From: Agriterribacter humi
GTDB lineage: Bacteria; Bacteroidota; Bacteroidia; Chitinophagales; Chitinophagaceae
Direction: 5' to 3'
Assembly: GCF_009192765.1 (NCBI RefSeq)
Contig: NZ_VOHQ01000011.1
Span: 159,444-223,443 of the forward strand
DNA: 64,000 nucleotides
Position numbers and translations under genes: made by a program. Of this stretch, positions 18,301 to 25,789 are shown piece after piece. Under the pieces are notes generated by a model. It ran no database searches. It saw only the letters and a program-made list of their open reading frames with translations, and was not told where the DNA came from. Position 1 is the first letter of the stretch. The number at the start of each line of letters is the position of its first letter.

Positions 18301-18790
18301 CATTGACCTGGCAGGAGGCTGGAAAGGATTTGATATGCGCGTATTCATCCAGGGCATAGGAAAAAGAGACTGGTATCCCGGTGCATCGAACGTATATTTC
18401 TGGGGGGTGTATGCGCAGCCCTGGACCAATGTAACCGTTCAGAACCTTGATCACTGGACCCCGGAAAACCATAATGCTTATTTTCCTGCAGTTCGTGCTT
18501 ATAGTGCGGAAGATAATATGCAGCAGTTAAGCATCCCAAACAAAAGGTATATGCAGAATGGAGCCTATGCGCGTGTAAAAAATGTAACCTTAGGTTACAC
18601 GCTTCCGGATGGTTTACTACGAAGAGCCAGGCTGAGCAAGCTTCGTTTTTATGTAAGTGCGGAGAATATTTTTGAGATATCGCATATCAGGGTAAAACTT
18701 GATCCTGAATCTCTGGCTACAGGTAGCAGGGCACAGGCAGCGTATCCATTCCAGCGCACCTATTCTTTTGGACTAAACCTTAATTTTTAA
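15329..18790 (+). CDS. SusC/RagA-family TonB-linked outer membrane receptor with STN domain
   Basis: 1153 residues. Signal region (MKLTAILLIVVCLQASATGY), STN domain (about 48-115, VELKKLFNMLQKSTSYRFLY), carboxypeptidase-regulatory-like domain (about 130-210, IKGRITDETGQPLPGVNIRI), SusC box (LDEVVVVGFGTQKKVNLTGA), plug, then a barrel ending in TYSFGLNLNF. It is a paralogue of the receptor at 4674. Downstream come susD, a broken phosphatase-like gene and a GH16 glycosidase, so the ligand may be a beta-glucan or a related glycan (inference from context only). ATG 15329 gives a basic leader like the other receptors. Confidence 0.94.
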   Translation: MKKLIVSQSNGDTCPKFHKLLIVMKLTAILLIVVCLQASATGYSQNDVSISVKNVELKKLFNMLQKSTSYRFLYEDRQLPGDVRVNIAVEKVSIQTLLNDVLRNTSLHYKVLNNNLVVLSNAAVNEIMSSIIKGRITDETGQPLPGVNIRIKGSTSGISTGADGAFSIEVPENSVLEISFIGYITQEIAVKKDENINLQLVPGDKNLDEVVVVGFGTQKKVNLTGAVDMVTAKQLESRPLTSLGAGLQGLIPNLNITISNGRATTSPAFNIRGFTSINGGEPLIIVDNVPFTMDEVSRLNPNDIESVSVLKDAASAAIYGARASFGVVLISTKTAKGNKLNVAVNSFVAIRTIGKLPELVTDPYLVMDTKHEAGRPLYNLYPEAARAYAKQRSEDPSLPAVILNPTNPDYWSSTGSTNWLNEAYHKTGPTYNTNLSVSKRADKMAYYLSADYYRQDGMLKYGNDIYNRYNLRGKIDLNITRWLDISNNTLITSSEYDAPVLMDADFFWNVNRQSSLDVPKNPDGSWTYLGGSLLGRMQEGGRSKNRLNEFQTTFSANISLIKGVWDLKGDATIRRGNALTRSYDIPVPYKTGPNIPVAYAGATTTWAQNNSLNNRYNVYNVYTDFHKNFGNHFVQGLVGFNQEYRIVSTDTARRNNIISTSLPSIGLSTGTMTESERISDWAMRGVFYRLGYNYKERYLLELNGRYDGSSRFPADKRWGFFPSASAGWVISDEHFFQPVKNALGLNLLKLRASYGSLGNQAAVAEYGYIPTMTNGQVNRILGANRPMAVYAPGAVSDNFSWEKIETINYGIDLGFFENRLTLNFDKYTRYTKDMLIAGKTLPAVFGTAVPRENAGDLKTKGWELRLNWRDNGNLAGSPFFYNLTFTLADNRSWITRFDNPARLLSNYYVGQEIGEIWGADIIGFFNDEADLTNSPNQTAMGTDDQSYQFFVGDPKFADLNKDGVVNKGKSTVDDPGDLHKVGNSAPRLPYGIDLAGGWKGFDMRVFIQGIGKRDWYPGASNVYFWGVYAQPWTNVTVQNLDHWTPENHNAYFPAVRAYSAEDNMQQLSIPNKRYMQNGAYARVKNVTLGYTLPDGLLRRARLSKLRFYVSAENIFEISHIRVKLDPESLATGSRAQAAYPFQRTYSFGLNLNF

Positions 18791-18809
18791 TCTGTCAACA
18801 CAAAACATA

Positions 18810-20606
18810 ATGAAACATACAATATATTTTCTATTGGCAGGTTTTGCGCTGTTGAGTTCATGCAATAAAGATTTTCTGCAACGCAATCCTCAAACATCCA
18901 TAACACAAAATGAATTCTTTAATACTGTTGCCGATCTGGAAACCTATACCAACGGCTTTTACAGTATGATGAGTACCAACTCGTACGATCCTTATACTGA
19001 TCTTTACTCAGATAATATATCCATTAATACCGGTGGCAGTGAAACCGATAACCTGATACGGGGTGGCATCACACCCGGAACTGTAGCAGGATGGAATAAT
19101 TGGGGGAATCTGCGTACGGTCAATTTCTTTTTGGCCTATGCCGGAAAAGCTGTAGGAGACCAGGTTGTGATCAATCATTTTATGGGTGTAGCACGGTTTT
19201 TCAGGGCGCAGTTTTATTATAACATGGTAAAACGATATGGTGACGTGCCATGGTATTCCGCCGTAATTGGTACTTCCGATGAAGAGCTGTTGTATAAACC
19301 CAAAGACCCACGCACATTGGTTGTAGATTCTGTAATGGCAGATCTTGAATATGCAATTGCAAATATACTACCCAACAGAACCAACAATACGATGCTTACC
19401 AAATGGACCGCATTATCTCTCTTGTCCAGAGTAGCATTGCATGAAGGTACTTACAGGTTATATCACGATGAACTGAGTTTACAAAGCTCAGCACAAGCTT
19501 TTTTGCAGCGTGCAGCTACAGCTTCTCAAACCATTATTGATGAAGGTGGTTTTGCGGTCTACAATACCGGTAATGGCGGAATGGATTTCAGATCATTATT
19601 CTGCAGCAATAATCTTTCAGCCAACAAAGAAGTGATTATGTTGTGGAAAAACAGCAGGGAAGAAGCTGTGGCAAACAACACAAGCACCGTATTGGACTGG
19701 CAGTGGGCTTTAAGTGCAAGCCTGGAGCATGAATTTTTAAATGCAGACGGCACGCCGTTTACCAATGTCGTAAATTATGATAAGAAAACTTTTGTAGAGG
19801 CATTTCAAAATCGCGACCCACGGTTGGCAGAAACCATTATGCCACCGGGCTTTGCGCTTACACCTGGCGGCCCCTCCTACATTTCCAAACCTAGTTTCGG
19901 TGGTTACTTACAAATAAAATTTTTTCCCCGCGATGCTGCCGTTCGTGGCGGATGGGAATTGAATTATACTGATCTGCCTATTTACCGTTATGCTGAGGTG
20001 TTACTTATTAATGCGGAGGCGAAGGCTGAGTTGGGAACGCTTACTCAAACCGATCTGGATAATACCATTAACCTTTTACGCAGAAGAGTTGGTATGCCCG
20101 ATCTGAATCTTGTTGCGGCAAATACAACCCCCGATCCGTACTTGTCGGCAAAGTATCCATTGGTTACAGGTGCCAGTAAAGGTGTAATCCTGGAAATAAG
20201 GCGTGAACGCCGTGTGGAACTGGCTTGTGAAGGAAAGCGTCTTGATGACCTGTATCGCTGGAAAGCCGGATCGTTATTAGGAGAGGATTCGAAAGGCATG
20301 TATGTACCCGCACTGGGCGGTATTGATATTACAGGTGATGGCGTTGAAGACATTGCTATACTGGAAGCCCCGGGGCAGGAAGGACCCATTGCCGGTTTGC
20401 CTCCTGAAGTGCAAGCCAGTGTTGTAAAATATTATTTGTCTGACGGAAGCTTTTATCTCTCCAATACAAATGAAGGAAGCATCATGTTCGGAAGGGACAA
20501 GCAGCAACCAAGGAACTTTATTGAACCGAAATATTATTACTTCCCCATACCGCAGGAACAAATTGTTCTTAACGAACAACTTACCCAGCCTGCCGGCTGG
20601 GAATAA
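18810..20606 (+). CDS. SusD/RagB-family nutrient-binding outer membrane lipoprotein
   Basis: 598 residues with a lipoprotein signal (FLLAGFALLSSCNKDFLQRN, lipidated Cys near residue 18). SusD landmarks: PQTSITQNEFF, VARFFRAQFYYNMVKRYGDV, RYAEVLLINAEAKAELG, ILEIRRERRVELACEGKRLD and the ending FIEPKYYYFPIPQEQ. It begins 19 bp after susC, so the two are co-transcribed and form one surface complex. A strong rho-independent terminator follows at 20631, which suggests that the GH16 gene further on has its own promoter or is only partly read through. Confidence 0.95.
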   Translation: MKHTIYFLLAGFALLSSCNKDFLQRNPQTSITQNEFFNTVADLETYTNGFYSMMSTNSYDPYTDLYSDNISINTGGSETDNLIRGGITPGTVAGWNNWGNLRTVNFFLAYAGKAVGDQVVINHFMGVARFFRAQFYYNMVKRYGDVPWYSAVIGTSDEELLYKPKDPRTLVVDSVMADLEYAIANILPNRTNNTMLTKWTALSLLSRVALHEGTYRLYHDELSLQSSAQAFLQRAATASQTIIDEGGFAVYNTGNGGMDFRSLFCSNNLSANKEVIMLWKNSREEAVANNTSTVLDWQWALSASLEHEFLNADGTPFTNVVNYDKKTFVEAFQNRDPRLAETIMPPGFALTPGGPSYISKPSFGGYLQIKFFPRDAAVRGGWELNYTDLPIYRYAEVLLINAEAKAELGTLTQTDLDNTINLLRRRVGMPDLNLVAANTTPDPYLSAKYPLVTGASKGVILEIRRERRVELACEGKRLDDLYRWKAGSLLGEDSKGMYVPALGGIDITGDGVEDIAILEAPGQEGPIAGLPPEVQASVVKYYLSDGSFYLSNTNEGSIMFGRDKQQPRNFIEPKYYYFPIPQEQIVLNEQLTQPAGWE

Positions 20607-20630
20607 GAATCTATAGATCGGTTGTAGAAC

Positions 20631-20668
20631 ACCGGTGGGATACTTAGTTGTCTCACCGGTTTATTTTT
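20631..20668 (+). terminator. Rho-independent terminator after susD
   Basis: A 10-bp stem with a single G-T pair, ACCGGTGGGA (20631-20640) and TCTCACCGGT (20651-20660), a 10-base loop, then TTATTTTT. It ends the sigma-FecR-SusC-SusD operon. Confidence 0.85.
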
Positions 20669-20773
20669 GCCTGAAAATATGATTACGGTTTTGCATATAA
20701 CGGATGTGTGTATCCGTACTGTGGTTTAAATAATATTCCTGTTTAAAAAAGTAACTATTATTGCAATAAATAG

Positions 20774-20932
20774 CCTCCATCATTTAGAAATAGTTATAAA
20801 GAATATGACCACACGACAATTACGAAAGCACTACGTGTTTGTTACTATAGCATATCGGAAAAGGAGGCACGCTTCCGCATTTTTGATACGACAGGCAAAC
20901 TGGTGATGAATTGGTTATCCCATAAAAGATAA
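20774..20932 (+). pseudogene. Possible remnant of a type IX sorting-domain end
   Basis: An open frame with no start codon, 52 residues long, ends in EARFRIFDTTGKLVMNWL and a stop at 20930-20932. The pattern FRIFDTTGKLV resembles the strand-turn-strand of type IX secretion C-terminal sorting domains. Nothing upstream in this 360-bp gap continues the frame, so it would be a decayed 3' end. The assignment rests on one short motif. The rest of the gap (20669-20773) shows only a short hairpin at 20700. Confidence 0.3.
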
Positions 20933-20968
20933 ATCAGGGCCAACTATTAAAAACAAAAATGAAATTAC

Positions 20969-21401
20969 ATGTGCAGATCATTGTTCAACTTACCCGGATA
21001 TGCTGTTTTTTTTCTTTTTCTATCCTGCTCTTCCAATAAAATCCCATCAGGAGCCACAACTAAAAATGCTGTAAAGGTGATGACCTATAATGTACATCAT
21101 TGCAATCCTCCGGAAAAGGCTGATGTTATTGATGCAGATGCTGTTGCTGCGGTTATCAAAAAACAACATGCAGATATGGTGGCTGTGCAGGAAGTGGATG
21201 TAAATACCGTGCGTTGATGAGCATTTCACGCGTACCTGCAATAACTGCCCTTCAACTTTTTGGGAAAGCGGTGAAACAGGGGCTATAGATTTTATTGCAT
21301 TCGGTTCAAAAGACGCTTTTAATGTTTTATCGCATAATGTAGTGCAAAATAAAGAGGCATCAGATCACATGCCTGTTATTGCGGAGTTACAGCCAAAGTA
21401 A
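20969..21401 (+). pseudogene. Endonuclease/exonuclease/phosphatase-family lipoprotein, internally deleted and frame-broken
   Basis: The first part (20969-21217) encodes a lipoprotein signal (AVFFLFLSCSS) and the N-terminal EEP block VKVMTYNVHHCNPPEK followed by MVAVQEVDVNTVR and a stop. From 21216, in another frame, the C-terminal part of the same family appears: AIDFIAFGSKDAF and ASDHMPVIAELQ (the catalytic SDH motif), stop at 21399-21401. Together about 143 residues remain where intact family members have about 270-290, so roughly half the protein is missing between the two parts. The Mg-binding N and E and the final DH are present but no functional product is expected. A phosphatase fold here parallels the phosphatase genes of the preceding module. 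Confidence 0.85.
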
Positions 21402-21427
21402 TTACTGATCACGAACAATATACATGT

Positions 21428-22222
21428 ATGAAGAGTAAGAAATTATTTCCGCTTTCATTTTTAGCAATCCTGCTCGTTTCCTGCGCAGGCACAAAGCATG
21501 TCCCAAAAATGGAACTGAACTGGGAGGAAAATTTTAACCAAGTTAATGGTTTCGATACCAGCCGGTGGTCAAAAATACCCCGCGGAACCTCAGACTGGCA
21601 AAAGTATATGAGCGATTTTGACAGTTGCTATGCCATGCGTGATGGTAAATTAATATTGCGTGGTATAGTTAACAATAGCTTGCCGAACGATACTGCCAGT
21701 TATTTAACCGGCGGCGTATACACAAAAGATAAAGTGAGCTTTGGCTTTGGCCGGCTGGAAATATATGCAAAGCTGAATGGAGCACATGGTGCGTGGCCGG
21801 CTTTCTGGTTGTTATCGCAGGGCATGAAATGGCCGGATGGTGGCGAAATAGATATTATGGAAAGATTGAACTTTGATGCTATCGCCTACCAAACGGTACA
21901 TTCTCATTATACCTATACTCTGAAAATGAAAGAACCGAAACAGGGAGCAACCGGAGTGATCAATCCCAATGGCTTTAACAATTACGCTGTGGAGTTGCAC
22001 CCGGATAGCTTAGTTTTTTTCATAAATAATAAAAGAACGTTCTCTTATCCCCGTATTCATACGGACAAAGAAGGACAATTTCCTTTTGATAAGTATAAAT
22101 ATTACCTGTTGCTGGATATGCAGTTGGGCGGCAGTTGGGTTGGTAAAGTTGATCCCGCAGATCTGCCTGTTGAAATGGAAATTGACTGGGTAAGGTTTTA
22201 TGCCTTTAAGCAGAAACGTTAA
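21428..22222 (+). CDS. Glycoside hydrolase family 16 lipoprotein
   Basis: 264 residues with a lipoprotein signal (FLAILLVSCAGTKH, Cys19) and a GH16 jelly-roll. The catalytic signature is GGEIDIMERLNFD, with nucleophile E140, D142 and acid/base E145, a spacing that matches the family motif E-x-D-x-x-E. Aromatic substrate-cleft segments include GAHGAWPAFWLLSQG. The family cleaves beta-1,3/1,4-glucans or galactans; the exact specificity is not readable here. It lies behind the SusC/SusD module and the broken phosphatase gene, on the same strand, and probably supplies oligosaccharides for that transporter. Confidence 0.92.
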   Translation: MKSKKLFPLSFLAILLVSCAGTKHVPKMELNWEENFNQVNGFDTSRWSKIPRGTSDWQKYMSDFDSCYAMRDGKLILRGIVNNSLPNDTASYLTGGVYTKDKVSFGFGRLEIYAKLNGAHGAWPAFWLLSQGMKWPDGGEIDIMERLNFDAIAYQTVHSHYTYTLKMKEPKQGATGVINPNGFNNYAVELHPDSLVFFINNKRTFSYPRIHTDKEGQFPFDKYKYYLLLDMQLGGSWVGKVDPADLPVEMEIDWVRFYAFKQKR

Positions 22223-22258
22223 ATGTATGCCGGGGAATGAAGTAGTATGTAAGATTTT

Positions 22259-22480
22259 CTATAGTTTCCGGAGCAGCCACAGGAGTAGGGAGAGCATGAT
22301 ACTAAAAAGGATCATGGTAGTGATGGGAAAATAAAAACGGAAATTTTCTTTTTCAATACGGATGTCTCCGGGCAGGCGTCCGATCCAGTGCAGCCTGTCG
22401 TGAAAAAAGTAAATCACAATGCCTGCAATAACAATCAGCGCTCCTCCTGCGATGATGTACTTACCTGTTTCAGCGTTCAT
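22259..22480 (-). CDS. DUF2905-family small membrane protein
   Basis: 73 residues with two membrane segments (about 8-26, IIAGGALIVIAGIVIYFF, and about 50-70, ITTMILFSIMLSLLLWLL) joined by the family-defining loop GRLPGDIRIEKENFRFYFP. The family is widespread and of unknown function. It is convergent with the GH16 gene and lies 66 bp downstream of the SAM-hydrolase-like gene on the same strand. Confidence 0.9.
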   Translation of the reverse strand: MNAETGKYIIAGGALIVIAGIVIYFFHDRLHWIGRLPGDIRIEKENFRFYFPITTMILFSIMLSLLLWLLRKL

Positions 22481-22546
22481 TACATAAAATTAAAAAAATT
22501 AGCCATGCGGCCGGGATGCCAGGCATAAGAATGACCAGGCCCTGAG

Positions 22547-23365
22547 CTATTCAAAGAATATGCGTATGGTTTGATAAAACAAACGGTTTTGCAAATGTGC
22601 CGATTGCTTTTCAGAGTATCCCTGTAATCCCAGCAGCCCGGCGGCATTGCCTTTGTTGATGGCAATTTCGAGATAACCTGCCGAGTTAAACAGCGCCAGC
22701 TTTTCGCCCTCCGGCACATCGGCATAGGTTTCACTGATTCTTTCAATCACTTCATCTCTTTTAAAGGCAATGGTAAAACGCCGTCCTTTTCGTTGCTCCT
22801 CAAAAGCTTCACGTGTAATATTGATCACCACGTTTTCAAAATGATCTATAAAAATAATTTGTCCTTCAATCCAGTTTTCGCCAAGCATCGGCCGCAATGG
22901 ATTTTTTTCCAGTATATCTATATCCGGCGTGCCAATGCTGTGAAGGCTTTCTCCTTTTGCGATGGCTTGTATGCTTTTGCCAAATATGCGTGTGATATAT
23001 AATGCGTTTTTGGCCACCATTTTATCCATGGGCAGCCCAATCACCATTTCAGGTTTTCCTTCTGCGATCATGGTAAGCAGCCCGTTATCGGCGCATAAAA
23101 TATATTGCCGGTTGTAAAAAGCCAGCAACAGGTGTTCATGCTTGTTTTCAAAAAGGTTTACCAGCACAATATGAAAAGTAAAGTCGGGAAAATTTTTAAT
23201 GGCGTTGCGGCACACGTAAGCCGCCTGGGGATAATTAAATGGTGTAAGTTCATGGCTGATGTCCACCAGTGTGCATCCGGGAATCACTTGCAGCAACTGT
23301 CCTTTAATAGCCCCTGCCAGGTAGTCTTTTTGTCCGATATCTGATGTAAGTGTTATTAAGGGCAT
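22547..23365 (-). CDS. SAM hydroxide adenosyltransferase / SAM hydrolase family protein
   Basis: 272 residues of the DUF62 (SAM_HAT) family. The N-terminal domain begins MPLITLTSDIGQKDYLAGAIKG and includes YPQAAYVCRNAIKNFP and CADNGLLTMI; the C-terminal beta-barrel has IEGQIIFIDHFENVVINITR, a typical family hallmark. Characterised members use water or hydroxide to split S-adenosylmethionine into adenosine and methionine. The fluorinase/chlorinase relatives have different residues around the halide site, which I cannot check reliably by eye. It is cytoplasmic, with no signal peptide. Confidence 0.9.
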   Translation of the reverse strand: MPLITLTSDIGQKDYLAGAIKGQLLQVIPGCTLVDISHELTPFNYPQAAYVCRNAIKNFPDFTFHIVLVNLFENKHEHLLLAFYNRQYILCADNGLLTMIAEGKPEMVIGLPMDKMVAKNALYITRIFGKSIQAIAKGESLHSIGTPDIDILEKNPLRPMLGENWIEGQIIFIDHFENVVINITREAFEEQRKGRRFTIAFKRDEVIERISETYADVPEGEKLALFNSAGYLEIAINKGNAAGLLGLQGYSEKQSAHLQNRLFYQTIRIFFE

Positions 23366-23504
23366 GTGTGATCAACAATAGTACAACTATATTCGTGCAA
23401 AAATAAGAGACTACACCCGTAATAAACATTGTTTAACGGAATGAACCGGGTGGATTGGTGTGCAAAAGCTGCTGTAAAAGAAAAAGCATTGATTTTTTTT
23501 AAAG

Positions 23505-23535
23505 TTTGGAGGAATGCCTTTTTCCCTTATTTTTG
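23505..23535 (+). promoter_or_regulatory. Bacteroidota-type promoter for tRNA-Lys
   Basis: A TTTG box at 23505-23508 and TATTTTTG at 23528-23535 are separated by 19 bases, matching the Bacteroidota primary sigma consensus TTTG-N19-TAnnTTTG. Initiation would be near 23542, about 55 nt before the mature tRNA. Confidence 0.7.
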
Positions 23536-23597
23536 CACTCCCAAAAACGAGAGGGGTTTATCCTTATTTTAAGGGTGGCGCACTTCTTAATGGTTAT

Positions 23598-23670
23598 GAT
23601 TCCGTAGCTCAGCTGGTAGAGCAATACACTTTTAATGTATGGGTCCTGGGTTCGAGTCCCAGCGGGATCA
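23598..23670 (+). tRNA. tRNA-Lys (anticodon TTT)
   Basis: 73 nt with a complete cloverleaf: acceptor GATTCCG with CGGGATC (one G-T pair), D-loop AGCTCAGCTGGTAGAGC, anticodon stem ATACA/TGTAT with loop CTTTTAA, T-arm ending GGGTTCGAGTCCC, discriminator A; CCA is not encoded. Its last 16 bases are the left copy of the 17-bp direct repeat that bounds the mobile element 23655-39050, and the insertion leaves the tRNA intact. Confidence 0.97.
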
Positions 23671-23671
23671 C
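23655..23671 (+). repeat. Left attachment repeat (attL) within tRNA-Lys
   Basis: AGTCCCAGCGGGATCAC, covering the T-arm 3' strand and acceptor 3' strand of the tRNA plus one base. The same 17 bases recur at 39034-39050. Confidence 0.9.
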
Positions 23672-23680
23672 TTTTTGAAG

Positions 23681-23715
23681 ATTAGGTGTCTGAAAATCAG
23701 GCACCTAATTCTTTT
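23681..23715 (+). terminator. Rho-independent terminator after tRNA-Lys, supplied by the element
   Basis: A 13-bp stem with one G-T pair, ATTAGGTGTCTGA (23681-23693) with TCAGGCACCTAAT (23697-23709), then TCTTTT. The element thus gives the interrupted tRNA gene a new terminator; the likely original one is at 39053-39094 beyond the right end. Confidence 0.8.
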
Positions 23716-23737
23716 ACTCTATAATTTACTCTATAAA
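23712..23737 (+). repeat. 26-bp terminal direct repeat, left copy (probable integrase arm site)
   Basis: Contains two near-tandem copies of TTTACTCTATAA. The identical 26 bases occur at 38887-38912 next to the integrase start. A further partial copy, TTTACTCTGC, is at 23769-23778, and its reverse complement is at 38924-38933. Such clusters near both ends are typical of tyrosine-integrase arm-type or excisionase binding sites (inference). Confidence 0.65.
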
Positions 23738-23940
23738 GAACTCTGAGGTTTCTGATAGTTTACTATTTTTTACTCTGCATGAACTATCCTTACAAAGATA
23801 AATTGATTATGCCTTGATTTAATATATCAATTTGCCAGAGGAAAAGAGAGATGTTAAATAGATTAACCTGGTCAAATTTTGAACAGGTCACTTTCCATAA
23901 CTTTCCTCTATTAGTTTTATTTTTGAAAAAAGGATAAGTG

Positions 23941-24654
23941 ATGAAAGATTTAGTGAAGAGGGCGAAGTCCTTTATTACATTTGACTTCCCGTTACAGACA
24001 GCGAATATCAGTACGCAATTTGCCAATACGCATAAAAAACTCCAAACAGAGATTCCGGGATGGAGTACTACTGCGACCCGGCAGAAATTAATCTCCCATT
24101 ACTGGTTTACGTATGTAGCAGGACATTACGCTATAATGTTAGGATTCCCAGCACTGGTGATTTTCATATGGCAGAGCCTTGCGCAATCAAGCTTTCATTT
24201 ATTAAGTGCCTTGATTGTAGGATTATTAAGCTATCCGGTTTTATACTTGTTTCATTATCTCCCCTGGTTTAGCTCTATTTTTTTGCCCAGGTTGGAGACT
24301 GTGAAAGAATTCTACGAACAAAAACAATTAGAACAATTGGGTAAATGCCGCCAAGCTCAATTATCCAATTTTGCGTTGTCTCTCGTATTCTATGTATTTG
24401 ATAAAACCAGTGGCATAAATACATTGCAATGCAACGATCAATCTGCCGCTTTGTTAATGAAATTATATGGAGTAGATAAAGGAAGTATTAAAAAGAACCT
24501 CGAATTGATACTCGGCAAAAAGCATCGCTTATTACCCAGGAAATGCACTGAAGTCCAAAAGCGGTTCGATGAGGCCTATACTTTTTTCGAAGACCTTCAC
24601 TTTACAGAAGGGATAAAGTTATTGAAGGAATTGAAATCTAAGTTCCAGATCTGA
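23941..24654 (+). CDS. Hypothetical membrane protein of the mobile element
   Basis: 237 residues; the ATG at 23941 is preferred over GTG 23938. A basic cytoplasmic N-terminus (about 1-55) is followed by two membrane segments (about 60-85, HYAIMLGFPALVIFIWQSLA, and 88-110, LLSALIVGLLSYPVLYLFHY) and a 125-residue cytoplasmic C-terminal part rich in Lys and Glu. I do not recognise the family. It is the first gene of the element and has a TAnnTTTG-like box (23918-23925) just upstream of the start. Its position next to the TA pair gives no firm hint of a role. Confidence 0.7.
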   Translation: MKDLVKRAKSFITFDFPLQTANISTQFANTHKKLQTEIPGWSTTATRQKLISHYWFTYVAGHYAIMLGFPALVIFIWQSLAQSSFHLLSALIVGLLSYPVLYLFHYLPWFSSIFLPRLETVKEFYEQKQLEQLGKCRQAQLSNFALSLVFYVFDKTSGINTLQCNDQSAALLMKLYGVDKGSIKKNLELILGKKHRLLPRKCTEVQKRFDEAYTFFEDLHFTEGIKLLKELKSKFQI

Positions 24655-24695
24655 CAATTTGAAAAAAGCGGTTATTATTGTACATTTATGTAATC

Positions 24696-25016
24696 ATGGC
24701 AAAGTCAAAAAATATTGGAATCGGACTGAAACCCAATCTTGATAAAGGGTTGTTTTGGGATTGGCGCTATGATGAAATCGATTGGCAAAAATCTTATCGA
24801 AGCGTCATTGAGAAGGTGCTGGAACGTGGAACAATGGAAGAATGGGAAGAAATAATTCGCTTTTATGGCAAACCAAGAATTATTACTGCTTTAAAAGAAG
24901 AAATCAAGTTTCTGCCTGATTATATTATTAATGCTGTAAGCAGCTATTTTAACATTAGAAAGGAAGAAATGGCATGTTACGTAAGGAAGCAGTTGAGAAA
25001 GGGACAGTGGATATAA
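24696..25016 (+). CDS. Small protein preceding AbiEii toxin, probable antitoxin (DUF6922-like)
   Basis: 106 residues from the ATG at 24696 (MAKSKNIGIGLKPNLDKGLF); a TTG at 24678 is an alternative. Features: FWDWRYDEIDWQKSYRSVIE, then RGTMEEWEEIIRFYGKPRII and a C-terminal FNIRKEEMACYVRKQLRKG. It resembles the short proteins with a WDxxxxxxDW motif that accompany nucleotidyltransferase toxins in Bacteroidota. Its 3' end overlaps the toxin gene by 43 bp in another frame, so the two are translationally coupled. No winged-helix of the classic AbiEi type is visible. Confidence 0.7.
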   Translation: MAKSKNIGIGLKPNLDKGLFWDWRYDEIDWQKSYRSVIEKVLERGTMEEWEEIIRFYGKPRIITALKEEIKFLPDYIINAVSSYFNIRKEEMACYVRKQLRKGQWI

Positions 25017-25678
25017 TTAATAAATTAATGGCAGATGAAAAACTCATGTCATTTAGTTTAGTGGGTGGAACAGCGCTCGCATTAAAGATTGGGCATAGAA
25101 AATCATTAGATATAGACCTTTTTACCGCTACAGATTTCAACTCGCAGGAAATTTCCAGTCACCTAACTACTAATTATAATGTAACACGTATTCAGACAAT
25201 TACTAACGGAGTATTCTGTCTAATAGATGGAGTTAAGCTTGACCTGATTACTCACAAATACCCATTGCTGGAAGACCTGGAAACAGTTGAAGGTATACGT
25301 ATGGTATCCTTAAAGGATATAGGAGCCATGAAATTAAATGCCATCTATAATAATGGTACCCGCCTAAAAGATTTTGTAGACATTTATGCCTTACTGGAAA
25401 CCTTCCCTTTAAAAGAATTATTACAGGCAAGTGAAAAAAAATATCCTGAGAATAATATTGCAATGGTAAAAAATGCTTTACTGCATCATGAGGATATTGA
25501 CTTTACTGTGCCTATTGACTATGTAGGTAAAGAAATTAAATGGACTTCTATAACCCAGCGTTTGCAACAATCTTTTCACGATCCGCAAAAAATCTTCAAT
25601 AAACTGCCGGCCTTAACCCGGGAATTATTAGAAAAAAAACAGCGTAAGGAACAAAAACGCAAAGGCCCCCGACTTTAA
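24974..25678 (+). CDS. AbiEii/AbiGii-family nucleotidyltransferase toxin
   Basis: 234 residues with the minimal nucleotidyltransferase signature: LVGGTALALKIGHRKSLDID (GG-T at 31-33, catalytic D46 and D48), a third acidic strand GVKLDLITHKYPLL, then MVSLKDIGAMKLNAIYNNGT and KDFVDIYALLETFP. AbiEii-type proteins are the toxin half of type IV toxin-antitoxin and phage-abortive-infection systems and transfer nucleotides to RNA, in known cases tRNA. Here it is cargo of an element sitting in a tRNA gene. The upstream small gene overlaps it and is the likely antitoxin. The C-terminal tail is strongly basic. Confidence 0.88.
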   Translation: MLRKEAVEKGTVDIINKLMADEKLMSFSLVGGTALALKIGHRKSLDIDLFTATDFNSQEISSHLTTNYNVTRIQTITNGVFCLIDGVKLDLITHKYPLLEDLETVEGIRMVSLKDIGAMKLNAIYNNGTRLKDFVDIYALLETFPLKELLQASEKKYPENNIAMVKNALLHHEDIDFTVPIDYVGKEIKWTSITQRLQQSFHDPQKIFNKLPALTRELLEKKQRKEQKRKGPRL

Positions 25679-25789
25679 TATCTTCTATCAAAATACAGCC
25701 TGCAGTTAATTATTCCAGTCACATTTAAGTATACTTAGCTTGTTTTCGCCTGTCTTTTAGGCTATGTTGCAATCTTAAAACGGAAAGTG

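Noticed and set aside
20959..21037. Alternative start ATG at 20959 for the EEP gene
   Set aside because: It opens a different frame that stops after 26 codons; the ATG at 20969 gives the lipoprotein signal and the EEP motif.
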